A stretch of DNA of 64,000 nt from Rhizobium sp. NXC24. GTDB lineage: Bacteria > Pseudomonadota > Alphaproteobacteria > Rhizobiales > Rhizobiaceae. The notes under the pieces are model-generated. The model made no database searches and was not told where the DNA came from. It saw only the letters and a list, made by a program, of their open reading frames with translations. A program made the translations under genes and the position numbers. The stretch spans positions 1,426,001 to 1,490,000 of the forward strand of contig NZ_CP024314.1 of assembly GCF_002944315.1 (NCBI RefSeq), read 5' to 3'. Shown piece after piece: positions 35,014 through 46,268 of this stretch; position 1 is the first letter of the stretch, and each line of letters starts with the position of its first letter.

Positions 35014-36003
35014 TTACTTCTGAATGCAGGTATCGACGGTATCCTTTGTGCATTCGTCAAGTCCGGTGAAGACGGGATCCTGGACCGGCTTACCGGCGAT
35101 CAGGTCCATCATCACGGACGGCGCCTTATAGCCCATCTCAAACGGCCGTTGGCCGACGAGGGCTGTTACCAAGCCTTCTTTTGCAATGGCCACTTCGTCG
35201 CCGATCGTATCCGCAGCGCCGATCACGAACTCGTTCTTGCCGATTTTGTCCGCCATCGGCTTGAACAGGTCACGATACGGTTGCGGAGCGCCGAACAGCG
35301 GCCAGCCTCCCATAATGCCAAAAGCGTCGAGGCTTGGATTTGCAGCCAGGATATCGGTCATCGCTTGAACGCCCTTGGCGCCGTCGTCATTGGTGAACAC
35401 TGGGCAACCTGCGACTTCCGTCCAGCCGCCCTCACCCTTCAGCGCAGTAAGGCCTTTTTGTCCTGTTAGCGTGTCGCGCATCCCCTGGGCACGACGAAGA
35501 ATGTTGTCGGCACCGGGATTGCCTTCGATCGTGCAAATCTTGCCACCGTTCGGTTTGGCCTTCTTGATGTATTCGCCAATGCGCGCACCCATCAGATAGT
35601 TGTCCGTCCCAAGATAGGTTTTGCGCAGCGCTGCGTCCTCGGCCGCAAGATCGGCATCGAGCGTCATGACCGGCACCTTAGGGCTGGCCGTTTTCAGGGT
35701 CTGGGCGATCAATTTGGCGTTCGAGGGCGAAATAGCGATCGCTGCAGTTTCGGCCTTGCCGAGCACGTCCTGGACGATCTGGGCTTCGCCGGCTTCATCG
35801 GATGTCGAGGCCGGACCGGTGTAGAAGCACTCATATTCGGAGTTCGCATTCTGCTTGTTCCACTTCTGGCAACCCTGGTTGATTGCCTCAAAGAACGGGT
35901 TGTCCAAGCCCTTCACGACGATGACAAGCTGTTTCTTGGCCGCCAAGGCTTGCCCGGCCGTTAGCGCCAATACCGCGACTGTAAGCAACAATGCCTTCCT
36001 CAT
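35014..36003 (-). CDS. Sugar ABC transporter periplasmic binding protein
   Basis: 329 residues with a signal peptide (LLLTVAVLALTAGQALAAKK). A type I periplasmic binding protein (Peripla_BP_4): QLVIVVKGLDNPFFEAINQG at the start, then VPVMTLDADLAAED, GNPGADNILRRAQGM and DAFGIMGGWPLFG. It should deliver a sugar or sugar derivative to the ATPase and permease encoded divergently at 37270-39049. The FrcB/RbsB class is the nearest resemblance; the substrate cannot be told from sequence. It sits downstream of the epimerase gene. Confidence 0.88.
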   Translation of the reverse strand: MRKALLLTVAVLALTAGQALAAKKQLVIVVKGLDNPFFEAINQGCQKWNKQNANSEYECFYTGPASTSDEAGEAQIVQDVLGKAETAAIAISPSNAKLIAQTLKTASPKVPVMTLDADLAAEDAALRKTYLGTDNYLMGARIGEYIKKAKPNGGKICTIEGNPGADNILRRAQGMRDTLTGQKGLTALKGEGGWTEVAGCPVFTNDDGAKGVQAMTDILAANPSLDAFGIMGGWPLFGAPQPYRDLFKPMADKIGKNEFVIGAADTIGDEVAIAKEGLVTALVGQRPFEMGYKAPSVMMDLIAGKPVQDPVFTGLDECTKDTVDTCIQK

Positions 36004-36049
36004 GACTTCCTCCCCTTTGAAAAGGCGGGCACCACTGCCCGCCCTGTGA

Positions 36050-37030
36050 TCAACCCGGATACCAGATGATGCGAGCTTCCCCTTCCGAACGCTCGTATCC
36101 CCAGGCCGAGTCGATAAGCATTTCCAGATCGTAGATGGGGCTCCAATTGAGCAGGTACTTAGCCTTGCTGTTGTCCATCCAGTTCGAATGGAACTGGCTG
36201 CCTATATCGATGGAACCGAGACCCCGGGTACGCGCGAGATAGGCGGCAACTTCGCCATAGTCGACCGGGCGATCCATGCAGATATTGAAAAGCTGGCCCT
36301 TAGCGCGCGGATTGTCGATGGCCGAAAGCATCGCTGAGACAAGGTCGTCGACATGGACAAAATTGCGCTTCAGCGGGCGTCCATCCGCGTCGCGTAGCAG
36401 CGGTACTGTGCCGTCCCTTGCATAGCGCTCGGCGTTGGCCTGAGGGACCAGCGTCTTCCAGTCGGGTCCGCCGAATACGTCATCGCCGAATGAAAGCGAG
36501 AATCTGAAGTCGTCTTTTTCCATGATCCAAGGCGCGCGCAGGCAGCAGCCGTTGAGACCGTATTGAATGCCGAATTGCTCCAGCATCACTTCTTCCAGGA
36601 CCTTCGAAAGCGCATAGCATCCCGGATAAGCCCGATGCGGTGTGGCTTCGGTAATGGGTCCTTCGTGACGATAATAGAAATGACCGATACCGGCATCGCC
36701 GCCGATCAGGATGAACTGACGCGCCGTGGGGCTGTTGCGGAAAGCCTCGAGCAGCCAGAAAAGCCCCTTTACCGTCACGTCCATCACATCGGCAGGCTTT
36801 TCCTTGCATGTGGCGAGATGCACGACATGGGTGACACCCGTAAGCGTCCTGGCGACTGTTTCCCGGTCGGCAATCGAGCCTTGTGTGACCTCGACCCGCT
36901 CTGTTTCAGGACACAACCGATTATGGCAAAGCGCGCGTATGCGCGCCTTTGAAAATCGCGGATCGCCAAGCACTCCGGCAATAAAATGCTGCCCAACCTT
37001 GCCCGTTGCGCCGGTGACAAGGATTAACAT
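36050..37030 (-). CDS. NAD-dependent epimerase/dehydratase family oxidoreductase
   Basis: 326 residues from ATG 37030, preceded by GGAGGAGAG; an upstream in-frame start at 37045 is less likely. An extended short-chain dehydrogenase: Rossmann motif GATGKVGQHF at the start, VTHVVHLAT, the catalytic Tyr-x3-Lys in CYALSKVLEE and a C-terminal sugar-binding part with NFVHVDDLVSAM. It probably oxidises or epimerises the sugar imported by the neighbouring transporter. It is the first gene of the minus-strand pair, 46 bases before the binding-protein gene. Confidence 0.82.
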   Translation of the reverse strand: MLILVTGATGKVGQHFIAGVLGDPRFSKARIRALCHNRLCPETERVEVTQGSIADRETVARTLTGVTHVVHLATCKEKPADVMDVTVKGLFWLLEAFRNSPTARQFILIGGDAGIGHFYYRHEGPITEATPHRAYPGCYALSKVLEEVMLEQFGIQYGLNGCCLRAPWIMEKDDFRFSLSFGDDVFGGPDWKTLVPQANAERYARDGTVPLLRDADGRPLKRNFVHVDDLVSAMLSAIDNPRAKGQLFNICMDRPVDYGEVAAYLARTRGLGSIDIGSQFHSNWMDNSKAKYLLNWSPIYDLEMLIDSAWGYERSEGEARIIWYPG

Positions 37031-37081
37031 GCTCTCCTCCGGCAACAGCTAATATAAGGATACCTTCGCGCGTCAACGGAA

Positions 37082-37092
37082 TTGTACTACAA
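37082..37092. promoter_or_regulatory. GntR (FadR-type) operator-like palindrome
   Basis: TTGTACTACAA fits the FadR-subfamily consensus TNGTNNNACNA and is a perfect 5-1-5 palindrome, 52 bases upstream of the epimerase start. No GntR gene is in the window, so the regulator would be elsewhere. Confidence 0.45.
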
Positions 37093-37218
37093 ACGAATAA
37101 TTGTAGGGAAGACGGTAAATTAGTGACATTCGATTGACGATTTCGCGCGGTTCTGAGTAAATATTGTTGATGCTCGCAGGGAGGAGACCGGCGGGCAAAA
37201 TCGCAGCTCAAATCGAAA

Positions 37219-37230
37219 CGAATATATTCG
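37219..37230. promoter_or_regulatory. 12-bp palindrome upstream of the ABC ATPase
   Basis: CGAATATATTCG is a perfect palindrome 40 bases before the GTG start of the ATPase gene, well placed for an operator over its promoter. Confidence 0.4.
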
Positions 37231-37269
37231 GAAAGGGCGAGCCTGCGGCTTTGGGAGGCTAGAGGGCCG

Positions 37270-38010
37270 GTGGCAGTTCTTGAGCTCGCCAACATCTCAA
37301 AACATTTCGGCGCCATCCAGGCGGTAAACGACGTTTCGTTCTCGTTGGAAGCGGGAGAGGTCGTCGGGTTGATGGGCGACAACGGCGCCGGCAAATCGAC
37401 GCTGGTCAAGATGATTGCCGGCAACTTTCGGCCGAGCCACGGCACGATGAGCCTCGATGGGGAGGATCTCGTCTTGCATAGGCCGGTCGAAGCGCGCCAG
37501 CGCGGCATCGAGATCGTCCACCAGGATCTGGCTCTCTGCAACAATCTGACGGCTGCAGCAAACGTCTTCCTGGGGCGCGAGCTTCGGCTCGGTCTCGGCC
37601 CCTTGCGGATCCTCGATTATAAAGCGATGTACAAGCGCGCCGGCGAGATCTTCAAGGAATTGAAGTCTGAGACGCGTCCGCGTGACCTCGTGAAGCAGAT
37701 GTCAGGCGGCCAGCGGCAGGCGGTCGCGATCGCCCGCACGATGCTGGCTGAAGCAAAGATCGTGCTCATGGATGAACCGACCGCCGCGATTTCCGTTCGC
37801 CAGGTGGCTGAAGTGCTGGCTTTGATCCGCCAACTGCGAGATCGCGGCATCGCCGTCATTTTGATCAGTCATCGCATGCCGGATGTCTTTTCCGTGGCCG
37901 ACCGGGTGATTGTGATGCGGCGCGGACGGAAAGTTGCCGACAAGCAGATCGGGGCAAGTTCCCCCGAAGAAGTCACGGGGCTCATCACCGGCGCGATCGA
38001 ACAAGTATGA
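37270..38010 (+). CDS. Sugar ABC transporter ATP-binding protein (single domain)
   Basis: 246 residues from GTG 37270. Walker A GDNGAGKSTLV, signature MSGGQRQAVAIA, Walker B KIVLMDEPTAAIS and the switch His in LISHRMPD are all present. Many sugar importers of this class use a fused two-domain ATPase of about 500 residues; this one is a single domain, as in FrcA of rhizobial fructose transport. It begins the plus-strand pair and is 40 bases upstream of the permease gene. Confidence 0.92.
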   Translation: MAVLELANISKHFGAIQAVNDVSFSLEAGEVVGLMGDNGAGKSTLVKMIAGNFRPSHGTMSLDGEDLVLHRPVEARQRGIEIVHQDLALCNNLTAAANVFLGRELRLGLGPLRILDYKAMYKRAGEIFKELKSETRPRDLVKQMSGGQRQAVAIARTMLAEAKIVLMDEPTAAISVRQVAEVLALIRQLRDRGIAVILISHRMPDVFSVADRVIVMRRGRKVADKQIGASSPEEVTGLITGAIEQV

Positions 38011-38050
38011 TCAACACGCGTACCGATATTGAAGCAAGCGAAGGTCGACC

Positions 38051-39049
38051 ATGGCAATTACTCTTGATCAGACGATCGCACGCAAGCAGCGCAGTTGGCT
38101 CGCTGTAATATTCGGCAGCCAGACATTCTGGGTGCTTATTGCTGTCATTCTTGCCTGTATTTTCCTGTCATTCGCTACGAGTTCGTTCGCAACAGGCACC
38201 AACCTCTACAATATCACCCGCAATGTCACCTTCGTGGCGATCATCGCGCTTGGAATGACGCTCGTCATCATCACCGGTGGTATCGACCTGTCTGTCGGCT
38301 CCGTGCTTTGCCTTTGCAGCATGGTGCTCGCAGTCGTCATGCATGCCGGTTACGGGATTGGCACGGGCATTGCGGCGTCGATCGGCACAGCTCTCATTGT
38401 GGGCGCCTTCAACGGAGTGCTGATCGCCTATCTCGGCTTTCCGCCGTTCGTCGTCACGCTCGGTATGTTGTCGGTCGCCCGCAGCCTGGCGATGGTCGCG
38501 TCAAATAACACAGTCGTCTTTCAATTCGGGCCGGATCACGACAAGCTCCTTGCGCTTGGTGGCGGCGCATGGCTCTTCGGCATTGCAAACCCGGTGCTTT
38601 ACATGGTCACGCTGGCGCTTCTGACCGGCTTTGTGCTGCGATGGACCAGATTTGGCCGCTACGTCTTTGCCATCGGCGGCAACGAGCATGCCGCAACGCT
38701 GACCGGCGTTCCGGTGCGAAAGATTAAGGTTGCAGTCTATATCCTTTCGGCTCTGTCTGCCGGCGTCGCTGGCATTATTCAAACCGGCTGGCTCGGTGCC
38801 GTCACCACGAATATAGGCGCTGGGATGGAACTGCAGGTCATTGCCGCAACTGTTATCGGCGGCGCCAATCTTGCCGGAGGTGTCGGCACGGCGTTCGGCG
38901 CACTGATCGGTGCGGCCTTGATCGAAGTGATCCGCAATAGTCTCGGCCTGCTTGGCATCAATGCCTTCTGGCAGGGCACCTTCATCGGCGGCTCGATCGT
39001 GCTTGCCGTCTTATTCGACCGTATCCGCAACTTCCGCCAAAGCGAATAG
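38051..39049 (+). CDS. Sugar ABC transporter permease
   Basis: 332 residues with about nine to ten membrane helices, of the RbsC/FrcC (BPD_transp_2) type. Marker segments are ALGMTLVIITGGIDLSVGS, the EAA-like loop FGRYVFAIGGNEHAATLTGV and ELQVIAATVIGGANLAGG VGT. It forms the transport channel with the ATPase upstream. ATG 38051 has GGTCGACC only, a weak ribosome site, so translation may depend on coupling with the ATPase gene. Confidence 0.92.
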   Translation: MAITLDQTIARKQRSWLAVIFGSQTFWVLIAVILACIFLSFATSSFATGTNLYNITRNVTFVAIIALGMTLVIITGGIDLSVGSVLCLCSMVLAVVMHAGYGIGTGIAASIGTALIVGAFNGVLIAYLGFPPFVVTLGMLSVARSLAMVASNNTVVFQFGPDHDKLLALGGGAWLFGIANPVLYMVTLALLTGFVLRWTRFGRYVFAIGGNEHAATLTGVPVRKIKVAVYILSALSAGVAGIIQTGWLGAVTTNIGAGMELQVIAATVIGGANLAGGVGTAFGALIGAALIEVIRNSLGLLGINAFWQGTFIGGSIVLAVLFDRIRNFRQSE

Positions 39050-39129
39050 GAATGGCAGGGTCTTCGGTCGGGGAGAGCAAGGCGAAGGGGACAACCATCG
39101 CAGGGATGTTTGTCCCGTGTATCCAACTA

Positions 39130-40320
39130 TTATCGCTTTTCAACACCCGCTGGGACTAACGTTGAGTACTTCCCCGGGCAGGCCAGCGCGGTTCGATAAA
39201 TATCGTTCCAGAATTCTGCGGCGTCCCTCGCATCGAACAATCGTTTGCACGTGTTCCTGGCGGCAGCGCGCATCGCCACATAACCTTGATAGTCATTGAA
39301 GATCACTTCAATTTTTCGAACGCTTTCGATCGCCATCCGCTCTATTTCATCCAGATACAATTTTTCGAACTCTGGCGTTTTTCTATCTTCGGTTTCGGGA
39401 CCCCAGTGCGATAGTCCAGGCGTTAAAGCTGGGGCGATCATGAGGCCGTTGATCTTGTCGGAGACAAATTCCGGTAGTGCGCCTTGGGCAGTACACAGGG
39501 CCGGTGTTCCTCTCGACATGGATTCGATGACGCTGAAGCCAAAGGTGTCTGAAAAGGTTGTTAGAAGAGAAAGGTGGCTCCGGTCGAAGAGCGCCAGGAC
39601 ATCGCGGTTTGGCAATGTCGGATAGTATCTGACGTTCGGCAGCTTGAGCATCTTAACGAAGCGCTCCAGGACTCTACCGTCGACAGGGTCGGTCCATATG
39701 GCGCCCCCCATCTGAAGCTTTGATACTATGTTCACCCGCAGAGGGAGTTTGTTTTCATGCGCAAGCTCCGCAATTCTCGCGGCAACACATCCTCCTTTCC
39801 TTCCGAAGTGGTTTCCGACGAACGTCAACTCCAATACGTCCGGACCTCCCTGAAACTTCGGAGGCGCCCAAGTGTCAAGGCGAAGGTTGGGATAGCGGGT
39901 TGTTGTCTTCGAAATGAGGAGCTCACGTTCCTGTTCCGGCAATCGATCTGCATGCAACCCCGCAACGAAATTTTGCCTTGCAAAATTTGAGATGGCGACG
40001 ATACGCCGGCATTTTTCGGAAAGGAGTTTCTTGTATAAGTAGGACTTGTAGTATTTTCCGTCAGGGGAAAATGTTCGAGGCAGGTGCGATTCAAAGCCTA
40101 TGACGTATGGCGGACCATTCAGAGGGATTCTGTTAAACGCGTGAATAAGATCACATCTGACAACGTCGATCGGATTAAAAATTGTAAAGCCATCCCACCC
40201 ACGTCTAAGCCTGTCGAACGGTATAAATTTCCGTCGCATTGTTTCGTAGTCTCGTATCCGTGGACCAGTGAATTCCCAGGGATAGCCGACAGGAGCGAGT
40301 ATTCGTATGCCTTTGGCCAT
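39130..40320 (-). CDS. Glycosyltransferase family 4-like protein
   Basis: 396 residues. A GT-B glycosyltransferase: the N-terminal half has VRCDLIHAFNRIPLNGPPYV and RIVAISNFARQNF, the C-terminal half has LELTFVGNHFGRKGG and the nucleotide-sugar motif FSDTFGFSVIESMSRGTPAL, where the Glu-x7-Glu pattern of GT4 enzymes is expected. Likely role: adding a sugar to a surface polysaccharide or lipid. It stands alone, with lower GC than its neighbours and a 570-base gene-poor stretch upstream, which suggests separate acquisition. Confidence 0.8.
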   Translation of the reverse strand: MAKGIRILAPVGYPWEFTGPRIRDYETMRRKFIPFDRLRRGWDGFTIFNPIDVVRCDLIHAFNRIPLNGPPYVIGFESHLPRTFSPDGKYYKSYLYKKLLSEKCRRIVAISNFARQNFVAGLHADRLPEQERELLISKTTTRYPNLRLDTWAPPKFQGGPDVLELTFVGNHFGRKGGCVAARIAELAHENKLPLRVNIVSKLQMGGAIWTDPVDGRVLERFVKMLKLPNVRYYPTLPNRDVLALFDRSHLSLLTTFSDTFGFSVIESMSRGTPALCTAQGALPEFVSDKINGLMIAPALTPGLSHWGPETEDRKTPEFEKLYLDEIERMAIESVRKIEVIFNDYQGYVAMRAAARNTCKRLFDARDAAEFWNDIYRTALACPGKYSTLVPAGVEKR

Positions 40321-40892
40321 TCTCCAGTCCCTCCAAGGTTCAATTGCGGCTTCGAATCGGGGAATCGTTCGGCGGGCGCCTTGGGCAGCGAGCAGCGGCG
40401 GTAACGTCAGCGGTATATCACGAAATACTCACTTGCGCGACCGTTGGCCCGAAAACCGCGCATTTCAAAAGGGTTATATACCGTGGCGCGAAGCTTGGCG
40501 GCACAAACTCCCCTGATGAGAAGGTCTTTTGAGCGGGAACGTGCTGAACATCCGCGCTTCCATTCTACGGTCCAATCCGGGTCAGCCGGGCGATTGTCGA
40601 TCCGCTGATCAAGTCGTGATTCATATGGACGGTGTTTTCAAGCGCCACGCGCGCCCCTTGCCGGATGATTCCAATTTGCTCGGCTTGATGCAGCGCTGGC
40701 TAGGCACGCGACCGCGGTGCATACCGTTTTGTGCGACCTTAAGCGTCAACCCACCGCCAGCAAGCAATTTCGGGAGGAGGTGCCTCCCCGCTATTGCCGC
40801 GGCCGTTTGCGTGCGATGGCAGACCCATCGCGCAACTCATTTTGAAGAAAAAATAGCGCCCCGCTGATGATTGCGCTTCTTGAAGCGGCGGA
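40321..40892. other. Gene-poor stretch upstream of the glycosyltransferase
   Basis: About 570 bases. It should hold the glycosyltransferase promoter near 40321-40420. The only coding-like piece is the start-less fragment at 40565-40699. The rest shows no credible gene. Confidence 0.4.
40565..40699 (-). pseudogene. Start-less 44-residue coding remnant
   Basis: Between a TAG at 40700-40702 and a TAG at 40565-40567 the minus strand reads 44 residues that look like real protein (AEQIGIIRQGARVALENTVH, DLISGSTIARLTRIGP). There is no start codon before the internal Met. Probably the tail of a lost gene; I do not recognise the family. Confidence 0.3.
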
Positions 40893-41372
40893 TCACTGCA
40901 TTCCACACAAATTCGAAAGGCGAATTTGTGCCCATGTGCGCAGGAATTCCTGTGTCTGGGGTAGTTTGGATAAGATCTCGCCAGCCTGACCGCTAATATT
41001 TATGTCCGAATCCGTTACCTTGCATGCACCGATATCCAGTGTCACCGTCGCCACTACCTTGCCGTCCAGCGGTGATAACTGGAGGAAGGAATCCGAACTC
41101 GATCCACAAGTGAGAGACACGTTTGCGGTGACAGAAACACCACTTGGAGCTGTACAGAAATCGACGGCCGTTACTTCAAGCCTCCTAGTGCGATTTGGCC
41201 CCGAAGGCATCTGCTCGCACAGTTTCGCACTCGCAATTATTGAGCTGACTTGCTGCCATTCCGGACTTTTTAAAGCTGACCAACAGCCAGCCGAGGCCGG
41301 ATCTGAAAAGGTTACAGATAATCCTGCAGAAATACCGAGGACTTCCGCGAATTTGACAAATCGGCCGCTCAT
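40893..41372 (-). CDS. Secreted Cys-rich hypothetical protein
   Basis: 159 residues. A signal-peptide-like N-terminus ends at PASA before GCWSALKSPE. The mature part has seven Cys, likely disulfide-bonded, and a beta-rich middle (VSVTANVSLTCGSSSDSFLQ, KVVATVTLDIGACKV). No family is recognised. The AT content is higher than in the neighbouring operons. Confidence 0.55.
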   Translation of the reverse strand: MSGRFVKFAEVLGISAGLSVTFSDPASAGCWSALKSPEWQQVSSIIASAKLCEQMPSGPNRTRRLEVTAVDFCTAPSGVSVTANVSLTCGSSSDSFLQLSPLDGKVVATVTLDIGACKVTDSDINISGQAGEILSKLPQTQEFLRTWAQIRLSNLCGMQ

Positions 41373-41696
41373 TGGACCGCTTTCTCTATTTTTAAGACAT
41401 TAAATTCTACATGGATTTAGAGTTGTCTTCAACTGCCAAGACTTTGTAAATACTACCATTAATTTTCACACGCATTTGTTGCAAACAATCGAGAGTGTTC
41501 GGCAATATCGTTCTTGAATGCTTTTACCGGTGTCGATTTTTCTGGCGGCATGGCCACTGCATAGACCCAGCCCGGCTCATGGGCACGCTGCTTATTACCG
41601 TCGCGTGCTTCATCGCAATGTCGACGCGTAGATGATCCCTGAACATCACAATTCAAGTTTGATATGAGCCAAAGCAAAGCTTCATGCGCTCAGTCA
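41373..41696. other. AT-rich gap with one doubtful short ORF
   Basis: About 320 bases between the secreted protein and oxyR. A minus-strand frame at 41459-41677 (72 residues, containing PPEKSTPVKAFKNDIAEHSR) has no clear ribosome site and could be a fragment. Nothing else is seen. Confidence 0.35.
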
Positions 41697-42701
41697 TTAC
41701 TGGGATGAACCGATTGGCGATGCGTCATTGGCTGTACGGCTGTCGACGGGCAGCATGCGAGTGCTCAATCCTGGATCGTGCGGCCGCGAAAGCGACTTGT
41801 GCCGCTCGCGCATCGCCTCGGCTGACTGGCGAACGACTTCGGAGATCTCGAGGAACTGTTTGGTCAGGGGGCTGGTCTTTCGCCAGATCATGCCGATCGT
41901 TCGCGATGGTTCAACATTATGAAAATGGGCGATGGACACAGGCGCCGAACGCGTCTCCACCGCTACTGCCATTTCCGGGATCAGGGTGACACCAATGCCG
42001 GCGCTGACCATTTGGACCAGCGTGGACAGAGAGCTGCCATCCATCAACTCCCGCGGCACTGCCGAAGACAGATTGCAGAACGACAAGGCCTGATCGCGAA
42101 AACAATGGCCCTCTTCCAGCAGAAGCAGCCTCATCTCGCGCAGCGCTTCGCGATTGGGTACCGGCTTGCCTTCATCCTCGCTCGGCCGAACTAACACGAA
42201 ATTTTCCGAAAACAGCGTGACCTCGGTCAAAGAGGGTTCGGATACCGGTAGTGCAACGATTGCCGCATCAAGCCGGCCCTCTGCCAGCTCATGTACGAGC
42301 TTCGAGGTCTGTGTCTCGCGGACATGAATGTCCAGCCCGTCATGCACGCGCGTAAGATTGCCGATGATGGCCGGCAGCAGATAAGGTGCGATCGTCGGAA
42401 TGACACCCAGGCGCAACCGCCCCACGAGCCGATTCTGCGAGGCACGTGCCATATCTGCAAGTTCGTCGACCGAACGAAGGATATCGCGGACGCGCAGTAC
42501 AAACGCCTCCCCGAAACTGGTCAGCCGAACCTGGCGAGCGCCTCTTTCGAAGAGCTCTGTGCCTAGAGATTCTTCTAGTTCCTTTATCTGCATCGACAAG
42601 GCAGGCTGGGAGATCGCGCAGACATCTGCCGCACGCCCGAAGTGACCTTGTCGTGCCAATGCCTCGAAATAGCGAAGCTGCTTGAGCGTCAAATTCGTCA
42701 T
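41697..42701 (-). CDS. oxyR: OxyR peroxide-responsive LysR regulator
   Basis: 334 residues. The N-terminal LysR helix-turn-helix is LKQLRYFEALARQGHFGRAA then ISQPALSMQIKELEE. The redox Cys pair lies in EEGHCFRDQALSFC near residue 200, with the same GHC-x3-Q-x4-C spacing as E. coli OxyR Cys199/Cys208. Peroxide oxidation should form a disulfide and switch on katG, which diverges from it across a 335-base gap. The C-terminal tail of about 30 residues exceeds the usual length of about 305. Confidence 0.93.
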   Translation of the reverse strand: MTNLTLKQLRYFEALARQGHFGRAADVCAISQPALSMQIKELEESLGTELFERGARQVRLTSFGEAFVLRVRDILRSVDELADMARASQNRLVGRLRLGVIPTIAPYLLPAIIGNLTRVHDGLDIHVRETQTSKLVHELAEGRLDAAIVALPVSEPSLTEVTLFSENFVLVRPSEDEGKPVPNREALREMRLLLLEEGHCFRDQALSFCNLSSAVPRELMDGSSLSTLVQMVSAGIGVTLIPEMAVAVETRSAPVSIAHFHNVEPSRTIGMIWRKTSPLTKQFLEISEVVRQSAEAMRERHKSLSRPHDPGLSTRMLPVDSRTANDASPIGSSQ

Positions 42702-45235
<2,534 letters not shown>

Positions 45236-45250
45236 TCCGCACAGAAGGCC

Positions 45251-45285
45251 ACTCGGGCGCGGCTGAACTCCAGCCGCGCCCGAGT
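45251..45285 (+). terminator. katG terminator hairpin
   Basis: ACTCGGGCGCGGCTG (45251-45265) pairs perfectly with 45271-45285 across a 5-base loop. It starts 16 bases after the katG stop; the following TATTAT is only partly T-rich. Confidence 0.75.
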
Positions 45286-45348
45286 ATTATGCGAGGCAAA
45301 ACTCGCCGGAATATGCGCCGCCTCACTCCATCAGCTTGAATGCCGGCA

Positions 45349-45374
45349 ATTATGACGCTATATTACGTCATAAT
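45349..45374. promoter_or_regulatory. Operator-like inverted repeat of the Xre/RES module
   Basis: ATTATGACG (45349-45357) and CGTCATAAT (45366-45374) are exact inverted repeats around CTATATTA; outer TGCC/GGCA arms extend the symmetry to 45341-45382. It sits 31 bases before the antitoxin ATG, likely over the promoter, and suits Xre autorepression. Confidence 0.65.
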
Positions 45375-45404
45375 AATTGGCATTTGGAATTGGAGGTGAG
45401 AGAA

Positions 45405-45755
45405 ATGGGTCTCGCCCAATATGCGGATGACGGGTTGTTCGCACCACGGAAGATCGCGGATGCCTTCCGCACGACCAGCGAGGAAATCGCTCGTACAGCC
45501 GGCCTCGGCAAGGATGCGATCCAGCGCAAGGACCGGATCCGCTCTGATAAGACGCAACGGCGCTTGCGCGAAATGATCGAGGTCGTCAACAAGGTCGAAC
45601 CGCGTTTCGGCTCGGCCCTGATGGCCTATGCCTGGTATCGCTCCGAGCCACTGCCCGGATTTTCTGGCCAGACGGCCATGCAGTTGGTGCGCGACGGACG
45701 CGCCGATGAAGTGCTCGACTATATCGACGCAATCGACGCCGGCGTTCACGCATAG
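45405..45755 (+). CDS. Xre/MbcA/ParS-type antitoxin
   Basis: 116 residues from ATG 45405, with GGAGGTGAG upstream; the in-frame ATG at 45336 lies before the operator and is unlikely. The N-terminal part is an Xre-like HTH (RKIADAFRTTSEEIARTAGL) and the C-terminal part the DUF2384 toxin-binding domain (SALMAYAWYRSEPLPGFSGQ TAMQLV). It pairs with the RES toxin nine bases downstream, binds it and represses the operon. Confidence 0.88.
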   Translation: MGLAQYADDGLFAPRKIADAFRTTSEEIARTAGLGKDAIQRKDRIRSDKTQRRLREMIEVVNKVEPRFGSALMAYAWYRSEPLPGFSGQTAMQLVRDGRADEVLDYIDAIDAGVHA

Positions 45756-45764
45756 TCCCGCTCG

Positions 45765-46268
45765 ATGCGCTATGAAGGAAAGCTCTACCGGGCGCTGAAC
45801 CCGATCTATGCGCGCCAACCGCTCTCAGGCCGCGGAGCTGAACTCTATGGCGGTCGGTTCAATCCGAAAGGAATGCCGGCGCTCTATACATCCCTGTCGG
45901 TCCTGACGGCGCTACGCGAAGCCAATCAGGTCGGCAATTTGCAACCGACGACACTCGTCTCATACGACGCCGCGTTAGAGAAGGTCTTCAATAGTCGCGA
46001 CGAAGATGCCCTGCAGGCGGAAGGGATGGATGCCGCTTCAATTGCCGACCCAACGTGGCGCGACCAGATGAAGGCGACCGGCGAGGCGAGAACCCAACGC
46101 TTTGCCCGGCGGCTAGCCGCCGCTGGCTATCAAGGTCTGCTCGTCAGGAGCTTTGCCCCCGGCGCAACGGCGGACGATATGAACCTCGTCCTTTGGACTT
46201 GGGGCGAGAGTGCTTCGGCGCGGCTGACCCTGATCGATGATGAGAACCGGTTGGGTCAACCCGAATAA
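45765..46268 (+). CDS. RES-domain toxin
   Basis: 167 residues. The RES domain is complete: KLYRALNPIYARQPLSGRGA, GGRFNPKGMPALYTSLSVLT and a later LLVRSFAPGATADDMNLVLW. The family's Arg, Glu and Ser residues are present (YRA, LREANQV, VRSFA). RES toxins degrade or phosphorylyse NAD+ and stop growth until the antitoxin returns. It is translated from the antitoxin operon nine bases after its stop. Looks intact. Confidence 0.9.
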   Translation: MRYEGKLYRALNPIYARQPLSGRGAELYGGRFNPKGMPALYTSLSVLTALREANQVGNLQPTTLVSYDAALEKVFNSRDEDALQAEGMDAASIADPTWRDQMKATGEARTQRFARRLAAAGYQGLLVRSFAPGATADDMNLVLWTWGESASARLTLIDDENRLGQPE

